Assembly: GCF_031157255.1 (NCBI RefSeq)
Contig: NZ_JAVIFX010000024.1
Coordinates: forward strand, 60,715 to 124,714
From: Bradyrhizobium sp. LHD-71
GTDB lineage: Bacteria > Pseudomonadota > Alphaproteobacteria > Rhizobiales > Xanthobacteraceae
Length of the DNA stretch: 64,000 bases
Reading direction: 5' to 3'
Positions within the stretch are counted from its first letter, which is position 1; every line of letters starts with the position of its first letter. A program made the position numbers and the translations under genes. The notes under the pieces are model-generated. The model saw only the letters and a list, made by a program, of their open reading frames with translations. It did no database searches and was not told where the DNA came from. Below are positions 60,799 through 64,000 of the stretch, piece by piece.

Positions 60799-60952
60799 CG
60801 AGCGACTTTCGGTGCGTTTTATGCAGCCGTCATCGCTCCCGCGCGGTGCGGGCCAAACGGCGACGGCGAACGATGGTGCAGCCAGAAATCATGGCAGGGT
60901 ATATGCGCGCGATCGCCCCGGCCGTCAATATCGGAGGACGGCTCTGCCGTCC

Positions 60953-61546
60953 TCAAATGTCGAAGAATACCGTCTCGCGGTCGCCCTGGATGCGGAAGTC
61001 GATGCGGTAGAGGGGGTTTTTGGCATCGCGCGTGGCAATCAAGGTGTCGCGGCGATCGGCAGGCACCAGCTTGAGAATCGGGTCCGCCGCGTTGCAGGCC
61101 TCGTCGGAGAAGTAGATGCGCGTGAACAGGTGCGTCAGGATTCCGCGCATGTGGATCGCGACCAGAATATGCGGCGCCTGCATCTCGCCGTTCGGCCCCG
61201 CTACACGGCCGGGCTTGACCGTGTCGAACGCAAAGCAGCCTGACATGTCGCTCTCGACCCGACCAAATCCCTTGAACGACGAATTGGGCCGGCGCGGGTC
61301 GCGCGGGTGCGCGAAACGGCCCTGCCCGTCCGCTTGCCAGATCTCGAACAGGATGCCGTCGATCGGCGCGCCTTCGCCGTCGAACATTCGGCCCTCGATG
61401 CGGATACGCTCACCGACCGCATCCGTCGTAACCAGATCGCCATTCACGAGCTGCGGCCACGCGTAGTTCGTTTTGCCGTTCTCGTTCGGTGTCAGACAGG
61501 GCGCAGCGAACGGCCCGATTGTTTGCGACGGCGTGGTTCCGGACAT
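60953..61546 (-). CDS. pcaG: protocatechuate 3,4-dioxygenase, alpha subunit
   Basis: A 197-residue intradiol dioxygenase subunit. TTPSQTIGPFAAPCL at the N-terminus, the barrel segments DGILFEIWQADGQGRFAHP and APHILVAIHMRGILTHLFTR and the end IQGDRETVFFDI match PcaG. The alpha subunit lacks the iron ligands but completes the active site. The complex opens protocatechuate to beta-carboxy-cis,cis-muconate. Its ATG overlaps the pcaH stop by 1 nt (TGATG). Confidence 0.97.
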   Translation of the reverse strand: MSGTTPSQTIGPFAAPCLTPNENGKTNYAWPQLVNGDLVTTDAVGERIRIEGRMFDGEGAPIDGILFEIWQADGQGRFAHPRDPRRPNSSFKGFGRVESDMSGCFAFDTVKPGRVAGPNGEMQAPHILVAIHMRGILTHLFTRIYFSDEACNAADPILKLVPADRRDTLIATRDAKNPLYRIDFRIQGDRETVFFDI

Positions 61547-62244
61547 CAGTCGGAGTCCTCCGGCGTGGCGTTGCGCCCGCGCAGCACGATGTCGAAACGG
61601 TAGGCGAGCGCCCAGTCCGACACGGTGGCCTCGAGGTCGAACGCCGAGATCAGCCGGTTGCGGGCGAACTCAGGGATCGACTGGGCGATCGGGTCCAGCG
61701 CAAACAGCGGGTCACCCGGAAAATACATCTGCGTCACCAGGCGCGAGGTGAATGCGGTGCCGAACAGCGACAGATGAATATGCGCCGGCCGCCAGGAGTT
61801 GCGATCATTGGGCCACGGATAGGCACCGGGCTTGATCGTCGTGAACGTGTAATGGCCCTTCGCGTCAGTTACCACGCGCCCTGACCCGGTGAAGTTCGGA
61901 TCGAGTGGCGCGGGATGCTGATCATTGACATGGGTGTAGCGCCCGCACGAATTCGCCTGCCAGATTTCCACGAGCGTATCAGGCACGCCGCGGCCGTCCT
62001 CGTCGACCACCCGGCCATGTACGATGATGCGTTCGCCGAGTGGCTCGCCGGTATGCTGACGCGTCAGGTCATTGTCGGTTTCGCGCACCGACTCATGGCC
62101 GTAGACCGGACCGGTCAGTTCTGACAGCGTGTGCGGGACGACGATCAGCGGCTTCACCGGCGCCCGGCGCACGGTGCTCTTGTAGTCGGGATACAGAAAC
62201 GGCGGGTTCGCTTTCTTGCTGTCGAGCGGATAGACGATGCTCAT
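61546..62244 (-). CDS. pcaH: protocatechuate 3,4-dioxygenase, beta subunit
   Basis: A 232-residue subunit starting at MSIVYPLDSKKANPP (ATG at 62242-62244, with AGGGAGGA upstream). All non-haem iron ligands are visible with the expected spacing: Tyr103 in CGRYTHVND, Tyr142 in KPGAYPWPN and His155/His157 in WRPAHIHLSL. The family core ERIIVHGRVVDEDGRGVPDT is intact. It acts with PcaG in the cytoplasm. The longer upstream frame has no homology. Confidence 0.97.
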   Translation of the reverse strand: MSIVYPLDSKKANPPFLYPDYKSTVRRAPVKPLIVVPHTLSELTGPVYGHESVRETDNDLTRQHTGEPLGERIIVHGRVVDEDGRGVPDTLVEIWQANSCGRYTHVNDQHPAPLDPNFTGSGRVVTDAKGHYTFTTIKPGAYPWPNDRNSWRPAHIHLSLFGTAFTSRLVTQMYFPGDPLFALDPIAQSIPEFARNRLISAFDLEATVSDWALAYRFDIVLRGRNATPEDSD

Positions 62245-62377
62245 TGCCGGCGTCCTCCCTGAGGTAGCCGCCCACGTTCCACCATCCTCAGGCGCTGCGC
62301 AAGAGGTCCAAGATAAGGGCTCCAAGACAAGGCTCCAAACGAGCGCTCTCAAGGAACCAGAAATTCGCGTCCCGCAA

Positions 62378-62408
62378 CGCCACTCTCCCCGCGAGTGGGA
62401 GAGTGGCG
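62378..62408. repeat. 12-bp perfect palindrome between pcaF and pcaH
   Basis: CGCCACTCTCCC/GGGAGAGTGGCG with a 7-nt loop lies 8 nt past the pcaF stop. There is no T-run on the minus strand, so a stabilising or attenuating hairpin is more likely than a classical terminator. Confidence 0.75.
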
Positions 62409-62416
62409 GAGCAAGA

Positions 62417-63625
62417 TCAGTTCAGCTTTTCGATCGCGACCGCGACGCCCTGGCCGACGCCGACGCACATGGTGGCCAGCGCGAGCTTGCCGCCGCGCTT
62501 CTCCATGCCGTGCAGCGCCGTCATGGCGATCCGGGCACCGCTCATGCCGAGCGGGTGGCCGAGCGCAATCGCGCCGCCATGCGGATTGACGAAGTCCGCA
62601 TCTTCCTTGACGCCGAGCTGGCGCAGCACCGCGATGCCCTGCGAGGCGAACGCTTCGTTGAGCTCGATCAGGTCGAAGTCGCTGATCTTCAGACCGAGCC
62701 GCTCCATCAGCTTGCGCGTCGCCGGCACTGGGCCGATACCCATCACCCGCGGCGGCACCGCTCCGGACGCGAGGCCAAGGATCTTGCCGCGCGGCTTCAG
62801 CCCATGCTTCTCGACCGCTTCGGCGGAGGCGAGGATCATCGCGGCTGCGCCGTCGTTGACACCGGACGAATTGCCGGCTGTCACCGTGCCGGGATTGCGG
62901 AATGCCGGCCTCAGCTTCGCGAGGCCTTCGAGGGTGGTCTCGGGGCGCGGGTGCTCGTCCTTGTCGACGGTCACCGGACCTGCCTTGCCGCCGGGAACGG
63001 CGACCGGAATGATCTCTTCGGCAAAATAGCCGGACGCCATCGCCTTGCCCGCACGCTCCTGCGAGCGGATCGCGAACGCATCCTGGTCGGCGCGCGAGAT
63101 CTGGAATTCCTCGGCGACGTTCTCGCCGGTCTCGCCCATCGCATCGACGCCATACTGCGCCTTCATCAACGGATTGACGAAGCGCCAGCCGATGGTCGTG
63201 TCATAGATCTCCGACGAGCGCGAAAATGCTTCCGCCGCCTTGCCCATCACGAACGGCGCGCGCGTCATCGACTCGACGCCACCGGCGATGCCGAAATCGA
63301 TCTCGCCGGCGCGGATCGCGCGCGACACGCTGCCGATCGCGTCGAGCCCGGACGCGCAAAGGCGGTTCACCGTGCTGGCCGGCACCGAATCGGGAAAGCC
63401 CGCTAGCAGCACCGCCATCCGCGCCACGTTGCGATTGTCCTCGCCGGCCTGGTTGGCGCAACCGAACGACACTTCATCCAGATCGGCCCAGTCCACATTC
63501 GGGTTGCGCTCCTTCAGTGCCTTCAGCGGTGCAGCACCCAGATCGTCAGTCCGGATCTTCGCAAGCGAACCGCCAAACCGTCCGATCGGCGTCCTGACCG
63601 CGTCACAAATAAAGACATCGCGCAT
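62417..63625 (-). CDS. pcaF: 3-oxoadipyl-CoA thiolase
   Basis: A 402-residue thiolase starting at MRDVFICDAVRTPIGRF (ATG at 63623-63625, with AGGAGGAG upstream). The nucleophile is Cys90 in VNRLCASGLDA, the His motif is ALGHPLGMSG and the second Cys is in TMCVGVGQGVAVA. DAVRTPIGRFGGSLA plus GCANQAGEDNRNVARM is diagnostic of the PcaF/PaaJ branch. It cleaves 3-oxoadipyl-CoA to succinyl-CoA and acetyl-CoA, the last step of the beta-ketoadipate route. It is upstream of pcaH on the same strand. Confidence 0.95.
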   Translation of the reverse strand: MRDVFICDAVRTPIGRFGGSLAKIRTDDLGAAPLKALKERNPNVDWADLDEVSFGCANQAGEDNRNVARMAVLLAGFPDSVPASTVNRLCASGLDAIGSVSRAIRAGEIDFGIAGGVESMTRAPFVMGKAAEAFSRSSEIYDTTIGWRFVNPLMKAQYGVDAMGETGENVAEEFQISRADQDAFAIRSQERAGKAMASGYFAEEIIPVAVPGGKAGPVTVDKDEHPRPETTLEGLAKLRPAFRNPGTVTAGNSSGVNDGAAAMILASAEAVEKHGLKPRGKILGLASGAVPPRVMGIGPVPATRKLMERLGLKISDFDLIELNEAFASQGIAVLRQLGVKEDADFVNPHGGAIALGHPLGMSGARIAMTALHGMEKRGGKLALATMCVGVGQGVAVAIEKLN

Positions 63626-63809
63626 GGTGGCTACTCCTCCTGCGCCCCGGGAAAAGGGGCACACCGTTGTTGTCCGCGAGTGAAGAATGCGATTGTTCGG
63701 ACGCGTTTTTAGGAAGTGCTCAGGACAACGTCAAATCGTGGCGCGCTGGTTTGGACGCATTTTTGACCGAACAGCCATGCATACGCCAGAGAGTGCCAGT
63801 ACTGTTAAG

Positions 63810-64000
63810 CTAGTGTCCCGGCTCTAACGTTCGCATCACCTTGCGGCAACCTCGCCTGCGAACGTCAGAACAGCGAGGGACACTAGTGTCCCGAATCCGA
63901 AGTTCGCTATACTTTGCAGCGAGCTCAGAGCGAACTTCGGATTCGATCAGGACACTAGCAAGTTTATGATTCTAGTGTCGTTTATGGATCAGAAATTCGC
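63810..64000. repeat. palindromic repeat modules C, B' and start of A' (inverted copy of the 6.4-kb element)
   Basis: Module C (63810-63886) has a 10-bp outer stem CTAGTGTCCC/GGGACACTAG and an inner ACGTTCGCA/TGCGAACGT stem. Its last CTAG is shared with module B' (63883-63958), after which a 13-nt spacer leads to module A' (63972 onward), cut by the window end. Positions 63883-64000 are an exact reverse complement of 6461-6578. Confidence 0.92.

Noticed and set aside
1..64000. CRISPR arrays, rRNA operons and prophage structural genes
   Set aside because: No regularly spaced direct repeats, no rRNA sequence and no capsid, tail or integrase genes were seen.

Overview
This window looks like a chromosomal segment of a high-GC alphaproteobacterium of the Bradyrhizobium/Rhodopseudomonas group (Nitrobacteraceae). 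The evidence is the neighbourhood phaB-phaA-phaR, rpmF, mtgA, a farnesyl diphosphate synthase, ispG and a zinc-type Fur regulator, together with pcaHG/pcaF, type-2 argC and intergenic palindromes of rhizobial style. There are two tRNA genes, no rRNA and no CRISPR array. The genus is inferred from gene content, not from a search.

Layout. 1-4.6 kb: a minus-strand operon for an organosulfur-type ABC transporter, an acyl-CoA-dehydrogenase-like oxidoreductase and a flavin monooxygenase cut by the window edge. 4.9-6.4 kb: a methyltransferase divergent from a histidine-rich PadR regulator. 6.4-6.6 kb: two tandem palindromic repeat modules. 6.6-10.1 kb: an hsp20-lon operon and a small membrane protein. 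10.3-18.9 kb: a coherent catabolic island with hydantoinase, two Asp/Glu-racemase-superfamily proteins and an ABC ATPase and permease on the minus strand, facing a GntR regulator, the binding protein, an epimerase and an SDR on the plus strand. 19-24 kb: small hydrolases, regulators and methyltransferases, with a TetR gene divergent from a membrane protein. 24.3-32.4 kb: pirin, LysR, an isochorismatase-like hydrolase, an outer-membrane porin, an LLM oxidoreductase, a Kef-like antiporter and a GST, which read as an electrophile or redox stress cassette. 32.9-38.7 kb: a terpenoid-cyclase-fold protein, tRNA-Gly, a TPP enzyme with a CMD-family partner, a proX fragment, a C45-family hydrolase, an IS481-type transposase remnant and tRNA-Ser; this part is scarred by rearrangement.

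38.8-64 kb is mostly core. It holds polyhydroxybutyrate genes (phaB, phaA, phaR), a c-di-GMP signalling protein with a degenerate GGDEF, L32, MtgA, prenyl synthase, a CPA1 antiporter, IspG, a zur-eamA pair, a patatin, a MarR-EmrA-EmrB efflux operon, an SDR, ArgC and the protocatechuate branch (pcaH, pcaG, pcaF). The window ends inside an inverted copy of the repeat found at 6.4 kb.

The two most unusual signals are: (i) a family of palindromic modules of about 77 nt that share the termini CTAGTGTC/GACACTAG and a common outer-stem/4-nt-asymmetry/inner-stem architecture but have unrelated interiors; and (ii) the 10.3-18.9 kb catabolic cluster, in which one racemase homologue lacks both catalytic cysteines and the other carries a single-cysteine pattern like arylmalonate decarboxylase.
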